This document shows, in pieces, positions 55,162 to 64,000 of a stretch of DNA of 64,000 nt. The stretch's first letter is position 1. Every line of letters begins with the position of its first letter. The DNA comes from an uncultured Phascolarctobacterium sp. (lineage in GTDB: Bacteria > Bacillota > Negativicutes > Acidaminococcales > Acidaminococcaceae), in contig CAUDEF010000002.1 in NCBI GenBank assembly GCA_958448515.1, positions 95,422-159,421 on the forward strand. Reading direction: 5' to 3'. The notes beneath the pieces are model-generated. The model made no database searches. It had not been told where the DNA came from and saw only the letters and a list, made by a program, of their open reading frames with translations. The position numbers were made by a program, and so were the translations under genes.

Positions 55162-57087
55162 TTAAAAGCTGCGCACTATAGCAGCAAAGCTTTCAGCATC
55201 AAGACTTGCTCCGCCGACAAGAACGCCGTCAATACCGCTTACATTAAAGCTTGCAGCATTATCAGGAGTTACACTGCCGCCGTACAAAATACGTACTTTT
55301 CTGGCAACTTCTTCGGAGAAAATTTTTGCTGTTTTTTCACGTATAATTCTGCAAACTTCCAGAGCATCTTCTGCAGTTGCAGCTTTACCAGTGCCTATAG
55401 CCCAAATGGGTTCATAAGCAATGACCAGTTCTTCTGCGTTTTCTGCAGAAACAACTTTGAAAGCGCTTTGCAGCTGCATGCTGATTTTGCGTGCTGTTTT
55501 GCCAGCTTCACGCTCAGCAAGATTTTCACCCACACATAATACAGGTTTTAATCCGTTTCTGAATGCAGCAGCTACTTTGCGCGCTACATTTACTTCATTA
55601 TCGCCAAACATGGTGCGTCTTTCACTGTGGCCCACAATAACATATTCAGCGCAGATATCAGCAATCATGGCACCGGAAACAGCACCTGTATAAGCGCCTG
55701 CATCTTCCCAGTGCAAATCCTGAGCACCATAGCCTACATGTTTGCCATCTATGGCATCAGCAACACTTTCAAGAGCTGTCATCGGCGGGAAAACAACTAC
55801 TTCATGCAAAGTACCATTGGTTTCCATAACAATATCCTGAGCAAGCTCTACAGCTTCGCTGACAGTTTTATGCATTTTCCAGTTACCGGCAATCATTTTA
55901 CGGCGCACATCATCAAGAGCAGCTACGCCCGGAAGAACTTTACCTTCAAGGTATTCCAAAGACGCACCGCCGCCGGTAGAAATATGGCTTATTTTTTTAG
56001 CAAGTCCAAGTTTTTCGATTGCAGCAACAGAATCACCGCCGCCGACAATGCTTACAGCACGGCTTTTGGCAACTGCTTTGGCAACTGCTTCAGTACCTTT
56101 GCAGAAAGCATCCATTTCAAAAACGCCCATAGGTCCGTTCCAGACAATCATTTTAGCGTCTTTTAAAGCATCTGCATAAGCAGCACGTGTTTCTTCGCCA
56201 ATATCAAGAGCCATATATTCCTGATTCAAGCAGTCAATTTTTTCTGTAACATGCTCAGCATCAGGAGCAAAAGCAGCAGCCATTACAAGATCTGTAGGCA
56301 GCAGCATATTTACTTTATTGGCTTTAGCTTTGGCAAGCAGCTCTCTTGCCAGATCCATCTTATCTTCTTCAACAAGAGATTTGCCAACTTTATAGCCCTG
56401 TGCAGCAAGGAAAGTATTAGCCATGCCGCCGCCGATTAAAAGGGTATCTACCTTATCAAGAAGGTTTTCAATAACACCGATTTTATCGGAAACCTTGGCA
56501 CCGCCAATAATCGCCGCAAAAGGATGCAGCGGCTCTGTAACAGCACGGCCGACAAATTTGATTTCTTTTTCCAGCAGGAAGCCGGCAGCAGCCGGAAGGA
56601 AATGGGTAACGCCTTCAACAGATGCATGCGCTCTGTGAGAAACACCAAAACCATCATTAACATATAAATCTGCCAAAGAAGCAAGTTTTTCAGCAAACTC
56701 CATGTTGTTTTTTTCTTCTTCCTTATGGAAACGCAGGTTTTCCAAAAGCAGTACCTGGCCGGATTTTAAAGCTTTTGCCGCAGCTTTGGCTTCTTTGCCG
56801 ATGCAGTCAGAAACAAAAGTAACCTTTTTGTTCAGCAAAGTGCCTAAATGCTTGGCAACCGGAGCCAGAGAATATTTTAAATTAACTTCTCCCTTAGGAC
56901 GGCCCAGATGTGCCATCAGAATAACTGCCGCATCATTATCCAGCAGATATCTGATAGTGTCCAGAGAAGCGCGAATTCTGGTATCGTCAGAGATATTGCC
57001 GGCATCATCAAAAGGAACGTTAAAGTCCACTCTTACCAGTACTTTTTTACCGGCAACATCCAAATCACGAATACTTTTTTTATCCAT
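55162..57087 (-). CDS. pgk/tpiA: Phosphoglycerate kinase - triosephosphate isomerase fusion
   Basis: One uninterrupted frame of 641 codons encodes two glycolytic enzymes. Residues 1 to about 394 are phosphoglycerate kinase ([51 protein letters not shown]). From about 395 on it is triosephosphate isomerase ([11 protein letters not shown], catalytic His in [11 protein letters not shown], Glu in [12 protein letters not shown], phosphate loop GGSV and VGGASL). The joint [16 protein letters not shown] has practically no linker; the usual PGK end is followed directly by TIM. Both halves keep all catalytic residues seen. A similar fusion is known from Thermotoga. A GTG at the joint could allow internal starts but has no good SD. 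Confidence 0.96.
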   Translation of the reverse strand: MDKKSIRDLDVAGKKVLVRVDFNVPFDDAGNISDDTRIRASLDTIRYLLDNDAAVILMAHLGRPKGEVNLKYSLAPVAKHLGTLLNKKVTFVSDCIGKEAKAAAKALKSGQVLLLENLRFHKEEEKNNMEFAEKLASLADLYVNDGFGVSHRAHASVEGVTHFLPAAAGFLLEKEIKFVGRAVTEPLHPFAAIIGGAKVSDKIGVIENLLDKVDTLLIGGGMANTFLAAQGYKVGKSLVEEDKMDLARELLAKAKANKVNMLLPTDLVMAAAFAPDAEHVTEKIDCLNQEYMALDIGEETRAAYADALKDAKMIVWNGPMGVFEMDAFCKGTEAVAKAVAKSRAVSIVGGGDSVAAIEKLGLAKKISHISTGGGASLEYLEGKVLPGVAALDDVRRKMIAGNWKMHKTVSEAVELAQDIVMETNGTLHEVVVFPPMTALESVADAIDGKHVGYGAQDLHWEDAGAYTGAVSGAMIADICAEYVIVGHSERRTMFGDNEVNVARKVAAAFRNGLKPVLCVGENLAEREAGKTARKISMQLQSAFKVVSAENAEELVIAYEPIWAIGTGKAATAEDALEVCRIIREKTAKIFSEEVARKVRILYGGSVTPDNAASFNVSGIDGVLVGGASLDAESFAAIVRSF

Positions 57088-57104
57088 CAAAAACTACCCC
57101 TATC

Positions 57105-58121
<1,017 letters not shown>

Positions 58122-58169
58122 TTAGATATACATCTAAATATATTTGCACCAAAGTGCTGATTAACAAAT

Positions 58170-59201
58170 TTACTGAGCAGACATTCTGATAATCTCTCTG
58201 GCCGCAGCCTCATCAGTAATCAAAATATCCTGTCTGGAAGCTCTGATTACGGATAAAATAGCAGCTGCCTTTGATTTACCGCCTGCTATACCTATAATTA
58301 TACCTATATGTTTTAAATCCTGCAGCATTAATCCTGCATTATTTGTCATATATACCTGTCTGCCATCCAAAGCGCAGTACTGTCCAAAGGCTTCACCCAC
58401 CGCACCGTCAGCATCAAGTCTGGCAATTATTTCAGCCGGCAGCCTTCTGTGCTTAGCCATAACATGAGCCCTGCCCACACCATGAACCAGAATATCAGCA
58501 CGCTTGATAATATCAACAACAGAGCGTACGCCGATATCTTCTTTTAAAATGCTGTTTAAAATATCCTCACTTACACTGTCAGGAACATACAGCTGACGAT
58601 ATGCTGCTCCCATCTTCTGAGCCAGCACGGTTGCAATGGTATTGGCCTGCAGCTCCACATTATCGCCAAGTCCGCCCCTTGCAGGTACTACGACTGTATT
58701 GGGCTGTGAGCCGGAAATATTAGCCGCCAAAGCAGCCATGGTAGTACCACCGCTTACGGCAACAATATGCTTTTTGCCATCAGATAAAATCTTGCTGAGA
58801 ATTCTGGCCGCAGTTCTGCCAATTTCACGCTTAACAACGTCTTCCTGGTCAGAATCGCCGGGTATAATTACCACGCGGCCTATTTTTAAAGCCTCACTTA
58901 AAGAATTTTCCAAAAACGAAATATCCTGCAGCTTGCGTACATAATCTGCAAGCTCCTTTAAAATATCCATGCCCTCATCAGTTACAGTCATTCCGGCAGC
59001 AGAAAAATTAAGCAGTCCGCTTTTCTTTAAAAAATCCACCTGCGAACGCAAAACCCTTTCGCTCAATCCAAGTCTGGCTGCCAGCGCTCTCCTGCCGATA
59101 GGATACTCATGGCTTACCTGGCGCAGAATCTGATATCTTTGTACAAGTAAATCAGTAAGCTCAGGAACTATTTTTTTCTGTAAATTAATAATGCTGTCCA
59201 T
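58170..59201 (-). CDS. cggR: Central glycolytic genes regulator CggR
   Basis: This 343-residue SorC/DeoR-type repressor has an N-terminal winged helix (GRRALAARLGLSERVLRSQVDFL) and a sugar-phosphate-binding domain with SGGTTMAALAAN and GVGRAHVM. In Bacillus CggR represses the gapA operon and is released by fructose-1,6-bisphosphate. Here it leads the same operon, and two CggR-like half-sites lie upstream, so autoregulation is likely. Confidence 0.95.
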   Translation of the reverse strand: MDSIINLQKKIVPELTDLLVQRYQILRQVSHEYPIGRRALAARLGLSERVLRSQVDFLKKSGLLNFSAAGMTVTDEGMDILKELADYVRKLQDISFLENSLSEALKIGRVVIIPGDSDQEDVVKREIGRTAARILSKILSDGKKHIVAVSGGTTMAALAANISGSQPNTVVVPARGGLGDNVELQANTIATVLAQKMGAAYRQLYVPDSVSEDILNSILKEDIGVRSVVDIIKRADILVHGVGRAHVMAKHRRLPAEIIARLDADGAVGEAFGQYCALDGRQVYMTNNAGLMLQDLKHIGIIIGIAGGKSKAAAILSVIRASRQDILITDEAAAREIIRMSAQ

Positions 59202-59229
59202 AATTGTAAACCTTCATAAGTTATAGCAT

Positions 59230-59260
59230 TTGTCCCTCGTGGTACTTTTTGCGTCCCACA
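59230..59260 (-). promoter_or_regulatory. CggR operator candidate (two GGGAC half-sites)
   Basis: On minus GGGAC occurs at 59253-59257 and 59232-59236, 21 bp (two helical turns) apart. The Bacillus CggR operator has two CGGGAC repeats about 20 bp apart. It lies roughly 35-60 nt downstream of the predicted start, fitting a roadblock mode. Confidence 0.65.
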
Positions 59261-59299
59261 AACTCTAAGCATAAAATCAACACTTCATCACTACTCCTA

Positions 59300-59328
59300 A
59301 TTCTAGCATAAACTACTTAATAAATAAA
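59300..59328 (-). promoter_or_regulatory. Probable cggR operon promoter (extended -10)
   Basis: On minus TGCTAGAAT gives an extended -10 (TAGAAT, 59300-59305). The -35 (TTTATT at 17 bp) is poor. Confidence 0.5.
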
Positions 59329-59361
59329 GTACTCTATTTATAAATTATTAAACTGCAGCAA

Positions 59362-59391
59362 CAAAAAAAAGAGTGCCACAGGCACTCTTTT
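59362..59391 (-). terminator. Terminator of the queuosine operon
   Basis: AAAGAGTGCC/GGCACTCTTT forms a hairpin (about 59368-59390) with a T-run on minus; it overlaps the end of queF. Confidence 0.88.
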
Positions 59392-59872
59392 AACGATTAT
59401 TAATCTGCTCCGGATATAAGTCGTGGTTAAATAATCTGTTTTCAGCAACAGCCTCCCACTTTGTACCTGGTTTGCCGTAGTTGGCATACGGGTCTATGGA
59501 AATACCTCCGCGCGGCAAAAATTTTCCCCATACTTCAATATATTTGGGATCTAAAAGCTTAATCAAATCCTTCATAATTCTGTTAACACAGTCTTCATGA
59601 AACTCGCCAAAATTTCTGAAACTGAATAAATACAGCTTTAAGGATTTGCTTTCTACCATTTTCTGATCCGGTATATACGAAATATAAATAGACGCAAAAT
59701 CCGGCTGACCAGTCATTGGGCATAAACTGGTAAACTCCGGACAGTTAAATTTTACAAAATAGTCGTTTTCCATATGCTTATTGGTAAAAGCTTCCAGTAC
59801 TTCCGGTGCATAGCTGTCAGGGTATTTTACATTCTGATTGCCCAGCAGGCTTAAACCTTCTATTTTACTCAT
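59390..59872 (-). CDS. queF: 7-cyano-7-deazaguanine (preQ0) reductase
   Basis: This 160-residue enzyme reduces the nitrile of preQ0 to preQ1 with NADPH. The type I motif is visible: the catalytic Cys in [14 protein letters not shown] and the following Asp, with [10 protein letters not shown] further on. The size is that of the short homomeric QueF. Its start overlaps the queC end by 8 bp. It is the last step of the operon. Confidence 0.96.
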   Translation of the reverse strand: MSKIEGLSLLGNQNVKYPDSYAPEVLEAFTNKHMENDYFVKFNCPEFTSLCPMTGQPDFASIYISYIPDQKMVESKSLKLYLFSFRNFGEFHEDCVNRIMKDLIKLLDPKYIEVWGKFLPRGGISIDPYANYGKPGTKWEAVAENRLFNHDLYPEQINNR

Positions 59873-60569
59873 GCAGATTCTCCTCTCTTATTTTGGCAAG
59901 CGGATCAATACATCCGTTAATTTTAAAAGCATTTTCTCTGTCAATGCAGGTACCGCATTTGCCGCAGGCATATTCGTGGCCTTCATAGCAGCTCCATGTC
60001 AGTTCATAGGGCAGCTTCAGCTCCAGACCTTTTTTAACAATATCGCTTTTATGCAGATTAACAAAGGGAGCCTCAATTTTTACCTGTTTGCCGCTTCCAA
60101 TATACACCGCTCTGTTCATGGCCTCATTAAACTCTGCGCTGCAGTCCGGATATGCATCACCTGCAGCATCATCACTGTGAGCGCCGTATAAAATAACACT
60201 GCATTCTTTGGCAATAGCAATACTTGCGGCCGTTGACAAAAATAAACCATTTCTGAAAGGAACATAAGTAGAAATCATATGATCCTCTTTAGCCTGCAGC
60301 TGCTGACTATAAGCACCGTGAGGAATATCGTCTGTAGAATGATTCAGCAAAGAACAGTTACTGTAAGTAAAAATTTTGCTCAGATTCACTTCCAGCAGTT
60401 CAACGCCGTAATAGGCAGCAATATTTTTAGCCGCAGTAAGCTCTTTAACATGCTTTTGTCCGTAAGACGCCATTAAGGCACAAACATTATCTTTACCATA
60501 TTTATTAACCGCCATAGCCAGGCAGGTAGAGCTGTCTACACCGCCGCTTAATAAAACTAACGCTTTCAT
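59865..60569 (-). CDS. queC: 7-cyano-7-deazaguanine synthase
   Basis: This 234-residue ATP-dependent enzyme turns 7-carboxy-7-deazaguanine into preQ0. It has the PP-loop [13 protein letters not shown], and the C-terminal zinc site formed by Cys residues in [21 protein letters not shown] start at ATG 60569, with AAGGAG 7 nt upstream. It lies between folE and queF. Confidence 0.96.
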   Translation of the reverse strand: MKALVLLSGGVDSSTCLAMAVNKYGKDNVCALMASYGQKHVKELTAAKNIAAYYGVELLEVNLSKIFTYSNCSLLNHSTDDIPHGAYSQQLQAKEDHMISTYVPFRNGLFLSTAASIAIAKECSVILYGAHSDDAAGDAYPDCSAEFNEAMNRAVYIGSGKQVKIEAPFVNLHKSDIVKKGLELKLPYELTWSCYEGHEYACGKCGTCIDRENAFKINGCIDPLAKIREENLHE

Positions 60570-60580
60570 ATGTTCTCCTT

Positions 60581-61156
60581 TCATAATCTGCTGTACAGTC
60601 TGTTTTGCAGAAAATAATTATTTTTAAACTCTCCCAGAAAGGTTGAAGTTTCTGTTACACTGTTAGCTTTGGCAATACCACGGGCAGTCATGCAGCTGTG
60701 TTTGCCCTTAATCAAAACAGCAATATCTTCCGAGCCGGTAATTTTACTCATAATACAGGCAATATCCCTGCCTATTTTTTCCTGCAGCTGCAGCCTTTTA
60801 CCAACCATATCGCAAATTCTGGCAATTTTGCTCAGGCCTATTACTCTGTTTTTGGGCATATAGGCAACAGTTACACTCATATCGTACATCAAAGCCAAGT
60901 GATGCTCACAGCAGCTGAAAATTTCAATCTCCTTTACAATAACCATATCCTGAGAATCAGCATCGGTAACTATTTCAAAGCTTTTGTCAAACATGGCTGC
61001 AATTTCATCATTGGTATAATTCATACCCTCAAAAATTTCTTCATACATATTGGCAACTCGCTGAGGAGTTTCCCTTAATCCTTCTCTGTCCGGATCATCA
61101 CCCAAAGCAATCAGAATGCCTCTGATATGTTTTTCTATAGCCTCTTTATCTATCAC
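60581..61156 (-). CDS. folE: GTP cyclohydrolase I
   Basis: This 191-residue enzyme makes dihydroneopterin triphosphate from GTP, the first step of both folate and queuosine synthesis. It has [17 protein letters not shown], zinc ligands Cys and His in [11 protein letters not shown], and Cys in [11 protein letters not shown] start at GTG 61156, with GAGAGGTG 6 nt upstream. Another GTG, at 61165, would sit too close to that SD. Its place inside the que operon shows it feeds QueD. Confidence 0.95.
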   Translation of the reverse strand: MIDKEAIEKHIRGILIALGDDPDREGLRETPQRVANMYEEIFEGMNYTNDEIAAMFDKSFEIVTDADSQDMVIVKEIEIFSCCEHHLALMYDMSVTVAYMPKNRVIGLSKIARICDMVGKRLQLQEKIGRDIACIMSKITGSEDIAVLIKGKHSCMTARGIAKANSVTETSTFLGEFKNNYFLQNRLYSRL

Positions 61157-61157
61157 T

Positions 61158-61826
61158 TTATACACCTCTCTTATCCGGGTCCCAGATAATCTTATGCATC
61201 TGCAGCTGCATATTCACTCCGTTTAATTTGTGTTCTTTCATAAAATCAACAATTTCCGGCAAATCTATGGCACCAAAAACAGGACTTAAATACACGGCAC
61301 ATTTATCCAGCAAAGAAAACTGGTCAATAATCTCTCTGGCACGCTGTAAATCCTTTTTGCTGCCTGCAACAAATTTTACCGTATCCTTATCTGTCAGATA
61401 CGCAAAATTTCCCGTATCCATATACCTTTCCATATTACTGCCAGGAAGTTTATAGTCCATAGTAAAAGACGGAGGATTTTTTATCTGACAGAATTTTTCC
61501 AGACTGATACTGCCGTTAGTTTCTATTTCCACATGCAGGCTGTCATCAGCTGCAAGCTTTTCCAACAGCACCTCAATTTTTGGCTGCAGCAGCGGTTCTC
61601 CGCCTGTTAAAGTAACATTTTTAATACCGCTGGCAGCTATTCTGCTGTAAATTTCTTCTTCATTCATCACAGTATAAGCAGCAGCATCAGTATTAGCCCA
61701 ACGTGTATCACAATAACTGCAGTTTAAATTACACTTTTGAAACCTTACAAAAACAGCCAGCTGTCCTGCTTTGCGTCCCTCGCCGTTGATGCTCTCAAAG
61801 ATTTCTACAACTTTATACTTTTCCAT
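61158..61826 (-). CDS. queE: 7-carboxy-7-deazaguanine synthase (radical SAM)
   Basis: This 222-residue enzyme converts 6-carboxytetrahydropterin to CDG. It has the substrate-binding start [13 protein letters not shown], the CX3CX2C cluster motif CNLNCSYC, and the SAM-binding [10 protein letters not shown]. The ATG at 61826 overlaps the queD stop by one base; a GTG directly before it is also possible. Confidence 0.95.
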   Translation of the reverse strand: MEKYKVVEIFESINGEGRKAGQLAVFVRFQKCNLNCSYCDTRWANTDAAAYTVMNEEEIYSRIAASGIKNVTLTGGEPLLQPKIEVLLEKLAADDSLHVEIETNGSISLEKFCQIKNPPSFTMDYKLPGSNMERYMDTGNFAYLTDKDTVKFVAGSKKDLQRAREIIDQFSLLDKCAVYLSPVFGAIDLPEIVDFMKEHKLNGVNMQLQMHKIIWDPDKRGV

Positions 61827-62254
61827 CACTGCATATCCTCGCTGTAGGCAGCGCAGTTATTAGGTGTTTCATAAACGATTACCTGTTTAAGCTGCAGATT
61901 TTTTGCCTGCAGCGCCTTATAAATGTATCTGGCAAAATTCTCGGCTGTAGGGCGAAAATCTACTTCAATAATTCTGAAGCCATCTTCCTTTAAAGCCTGT
62001 AAAGTTAAACTGCGCAAGGAACTTTTTTCAATGATAAGTGCATGGTCAAAATAATCGGCAATCAATTTAAGTTCACTTTTTAAATCACCAAAATCCATGA
62101 CCATACCGCGTAAATGCCCGCGCTCTTCCAGTGCATTGCCTGCAGCCTCAGCCTTAACGGTCCAGCGATGACCGTGAATGTTGCTGCACTTGCCGTTATA
62201 ACCGGCTAAAAAATGTGCACTGTCAAAGCTTGCCTCTGTTATTAAAGTATACAT
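61826..62254 (-). CDS. queD: 6-carboxy-5,6,7,8-tetrahydropterin synthase
   Basis: This 142-residue enzyme of the tunnelling fold converts dihydroneopterin triphosphate to 6-carboxytetrahydropterin. It has zinc-binding His residues in DSAHFLAGYNGKCSNIHGHRW, which includes the catalytic Cys, and a Glu near the end (VYETPNNCAAY). I start at ATG 62254, with GAGGAG 7 nt upstream. It is first in the operon behind a preQ1-type riboswitch. Confidence 0.95.
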   Translation of the reverse strand: MYTLITEASFDSAHFLAGYNGKCSNIHGHRWTVKAEAAGNALEERGHLRGMVMDFGDLKSELKLIADYFDHALIIEKSSLRSLTLQALKEDGFRIIEVDFRPTAENFARYIYKALQAKNLQLKQVIVYETPNNCAAYSEDMQ

Positions 62255-62273
62255 AAAATCTCCTCTCAAAATA

Positions 62274-62309
62274 AAAAAACTCAAAAGGGCATTCAGTACC
62301 CTTTTGAGT
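62274..62309 (-). terminator. Riboswitch-controlled terminator before queD
   Basis: CTCAAAAGGG/CCCTTTTGAG forms a hairpin (62280-62289 and 62299-62308) followed on minus by a T-run. Confidence 0.9.
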
Positions 62310-62332
62310 ATGACAATATCAATAATTACAGC

Positions 62333-62375
62333 CCTAGTTTTGTTTATAGACAGGATGGTACAAATGAACTGTCTG
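62333..62375 (-). promoter_or_regulatory. preQ1 riboswitch (class I-like)
   Basis: On minus, helix AGACAG/CTGTCT encloses the loop TTCATTTGTACCATC and is followed by an A-rich tail ATAAACAAAACTAGGG. This resembles the class I form with ACAAAAC and AGGG in its tail, where loop CC pairs with tail GG. AGGGC of the tail can instead pair with GCCCT of the terminator, giving a simple OFF switch when preQ1 is bound. It precedes the queuosine operon. Confidence 0.78.
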
Positions 62376-62404
62376 TTATGTAATTGTCACTTTTACAGTA
62401 CTAA

Positions 62405-62433
62405 ATTATAAATAATTTTATACTGTTTGTCCA
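62405..62433 (-). promoter_or_regulatory. Promoter of the queuosine operon
   Basis: TGGACA (62428-62433) and TATAAT (62405-62410) are 17 bp apart on minus. Confidence 0.8.
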
Positions 62434-62446
62434 GTAAAAACTTATT

Positions 62447-63694
62447 TTAAACAATAGCCTTATCAGGTTTTACGAAAGCCCAGGCAATAGCGCCTACAAT
62501 ACCGGAAGCAGCAGTTACAAACAAAGCAGCCTGCCAGCCATAAGCAGTTGCCACCCAAGCTGTAACAGTAGGAGCAAGGACACCGCCGATGTTGCCCCAG
62601 AAGTTCATCCAGCCGGATACAGAACCTGCGAACTGACCGCCCATGGTAATAACACTGGACCAGGAAGCACTCATAGTCAAGCCTAAGGAACCAAGAGCAA
62701 CAGAAAGCCAGAACACATTCATCATAGGATCGGTAGTATTAGTTGCAATAAAGAGAGTGCATGCGCACAGCAGGATACCTGCAGCGCCGGTAGCAGTTTT
62801 AACAACATTTTGAGACATACCGGAAGCAATAGCTTTATCAGACAAATAACCGCAGCCAAAAACAACAATCATTAAAGAAATCCAGGGAGCTGCAGCCCAG
62901 ATGCCCATTTTAGATAAAGAAAATCCATGAACTTCCATCAGGTACATAGGCAGCCATGCCAGGAACACATACATGATGTAGTCAGTAATCAAAAACTGAA
63001 TACCAATTGCCCAGAACTGGCTGGATTTAAGTAATCTGCCCCAGGGAGCAACTTTCTTTTCTCCTGCAGCTTCTGCACGGCCTTCATTAATATGTTCAAG
63101 CTCTTTTTCGTTAACATAAGGACTTTTGGACGGATCATCCGGAACAAATTTATACCAGATAATTGCAAGAATAATACCAACAAGACCAAAGAGCCAGAAA
63201 ACAGCTTTCCAGCCTAAAGCAGCCATTAAACCAACGGTAACAGCCGGGCCAACAACAGGGCCTAAAAAGCAGCCATTTAAAATAAAGGAGCTGGCATTGC
63301 CCTTTTCGCCTTTATTGAACCATTTGTGTACTGCAATTGCAGCAGCTGGATAAATGGGGCCTTCGCCGATACCAAACATTAAACGTACGGCAGCAAAAGA
63401 AAATTTACCACTTGCTACAGCAGTAAGAGCGGTAAAAATAGACCACCAGGTAACAGCCACAAAACCGGTAAGACGATGACCAAAACGCTCAGCCAGCATA
63501 CCACCGGGAACCTGCATAAGCGCATATCCGGCAAAGAAAAAGGACTGAATAAGACCCATGTCAATTTTAGAAAAACCAAACTCCTGCATAATAACAGGTG
63601 TAGCTACTGATAAATTAACTCTGTCCATGTAGGATACAAAGCTAATAGCGAAAATCAACCAGGCTACCTTCCATCGAAAATTACTCATCTTCAT
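62447..63694 (-). CDS. MFS transporter, anion:cation symporter (ACS) family
   Basis: This 415-residue protein has 12 predicted membrane helices. The sequence SYMDRVNLSVATPVIMQEFGFSKIDMG in helix 1, GGMLAERFGHRLTG, and GIGEGPIYPAAAIAVHKWF in helix 4 are typical of the ACS family, which takes up hexuronates, glucarate, tartrate or other organic anions. The substrate is not determined. I start at ATG 63694, after GAGGGGAAG. It has its own promoter and is transcribed away from the right edge. Confidence 0.9.
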   Translation of the reverse strand: MKMSNFRWKVAWLIFAISFVSYMDRVNLSVATPVIMQEFGFSKIDMGLIQSFFFAGYALMQVPGGMLAERFGHRLTGFVAVTWWSIFTALTAVASGKFSFAAVRLMFGIGEGPIYPAAAIAVHKWFNKGEKGNASSFILNGCFLGPVVGPAVTVGLMAALGWKAVFWLFGLVGIILAIIWYKFVPDDPSKSPYVNEKELEHINEGRAEAAGEKKVAPWGRLLKSSQFWAIGIQFLITDYIMYVFLAWLPMYLMEVHGFSLSKMGIWAAAPWISLMIVVFGCGYLSDKAIASGMSQNVVKTATGAAGILLCACTLFIATNTTDPMMNVFWLSVALGSLGLTMSASWSSVITMGGQFAGSVSGWMNFWGNIGGVLAPTVTAWVATAYGWQAALFVTAASGIVGAIAWAFVKPDKAIV

Positions 63695-63750
63695 ACATAT
63701 CTTCCCCTCATAAACATTTTTCTCCATAGTTTTTTGAATACAGTACACAA

Positions 63751-63779
63751 ATTTTACTATTTTTATGTAATGTTGTCAA
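63751..63779 (-). promoter_or_regulatory. Promoter of the MFS gene
   Basis: TTGACA (63774-63779) and TAAAAT (63751-63756) are 17 bp apart on minus. Confidence 0.7.
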
Positions 63780-63881
63780 TAGTATTTTGATGTTTTATTG
63801 TCATTTTGTAAACCATTACAAAAACATTTCTAATTATTTGTTTAAATATTTATTATATGATTATTCTGACTTTTTAGACAA

Positions 63882-63907
63882 AATAAAAAGCAGTCATAAG
63901 ACTGCTC
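63882..63907 (-). terminator. Second terminator of a gene beyond the right edge
   Basis: GCAGTC-TTAT-GACTGC followed by TTTTTATTTT on minus (about 63889-63905). Confidence 0.75.
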
Positions 63908-63942
63908 CAATAATTATTACATTTATATAGATATGCAGAAAT

Positions 63943-63976
63943 AAAAGAAAAAAGCACCTACGCTTGTAGGTGCTTT
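63943..63976 (-). terminator. First terminator of a gene beyond the right edge
   Basis: AAAGCACCTAC-AAGC-GTAGGTGCTTT followed by a T-run on minus (about 63949-63975). The 24 bases to the window edge hold no recognisable coding signal. Confidence 0.85.
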
Positions 63977-64000
63977 CCAACCGGCAGCTTTCTATCCTCC

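Noticed and set aside
63977..64000. Tail of a gene or RNA at the right edge
   Set aside because: Only 24 bases precede the terminator. They show no codon pattern or RNA motif that can be supported.

Overview
The window reads as one contiguous piece of chromosome from a low-to-mid G+C, diderm member of the Firmicutes, most likely class Negativicutes. The family or genus (Acidaminococcaceae / Phascolarctobacterium-like) is an inference I cannot test here. The evidence is the mix of features. Gene order and regulation are of Firmicutes type: T-box leaders, FapR-controlled fab operon, CggR-controlled glycolytic operon, KtrAB, and a secG-esterase-rnr-smpB-ssrA order. The outer-membrane proteins are diderm: two OmpM-type porins with an N-terminal SLH domain, and an AsmA-like protein. 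No phage, transposase, CRISPR array, rRNA or tRNA gene was found. Almost everything is core genome.

Layout. 0-3 kb: a MerR regulator cut by the left edge and divergent from an mdtJI-like SMR pair, an aldehyde dehydrogenase and a DUF134 protein. 3-12 kb (minus): pheST with a T-box, an rRNA/tRNA methyltransferase, ktrAB, an AEC transporter and infC-rpmI-rplT with an L20-type leader. 12-16 kb: ferritin and two tandem ompM porins with long, related 5' leaders. 16-28.6 kb: thrS with a T-box, a DUF4127 protein, then the fapR-plsX-fabHDG-acpP-FMN oxidoreductase-fabF-rnc operon and rpmF with its YceD partner. 28.6-34.8 kb: ackA, tmcAL, a coiled-coil protein, coaD, rsmD and a second DUF4127 protein. 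34.8-43.5 kb: a stand-alone AICAR transformylase behind a ZTP riboswitch, a PflX-like radical SAM protein, an M20 amidohydrolase, a uracil permease, hydG with a TM1266-type regulator, an AsmA-like protein and a PH-domain protein. 43.6-50.4 kb: tmRNA, smpB, rnr, a thioesterase, an esterase, a membrane pyrophosphatase and secG. 50.5-59.2 kb: a WG-repeat protein and the cggR-gapA-pgk/tpiA-gpmI-eno operon, in which pgk and tpiA form one reading frame. 59.4-62.4 kb: the queuosine operon queD-queE-folE-queC-queF behind a preQ1-type riboswitch. 62.4-64 kb: an MFS transporter and terminators of a gene beyond the right edge.

Regulatory RNA is dense: two T-boxes (Phe, Thr), ZTP and preQ1 riboswitches, an IF3/L20 leader, and tmRNA with a tag one residue shorter than the E. 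coli tag. The most interesting unexplained signal is in the two porin leaders. Each transcript appears to begin directly with a three-way-junction RNA whose helices are kept although the sequence has changed. This is followed by an identical 25-nt block and by a hairpin just before the Shine-Dalgarno sequence. I do not recognise it as a known RNA class. Other points worth a second look are the in-frame PGK-TIM fusion, a probable AUA start codon of infC, the 19-bp-spaced MerR promoter in front of mdtJI, an Asp in place of the conserved Glu of the second SMR subunit, and a cysteine-cluster FMN oxidoreductase inside the fab operon.
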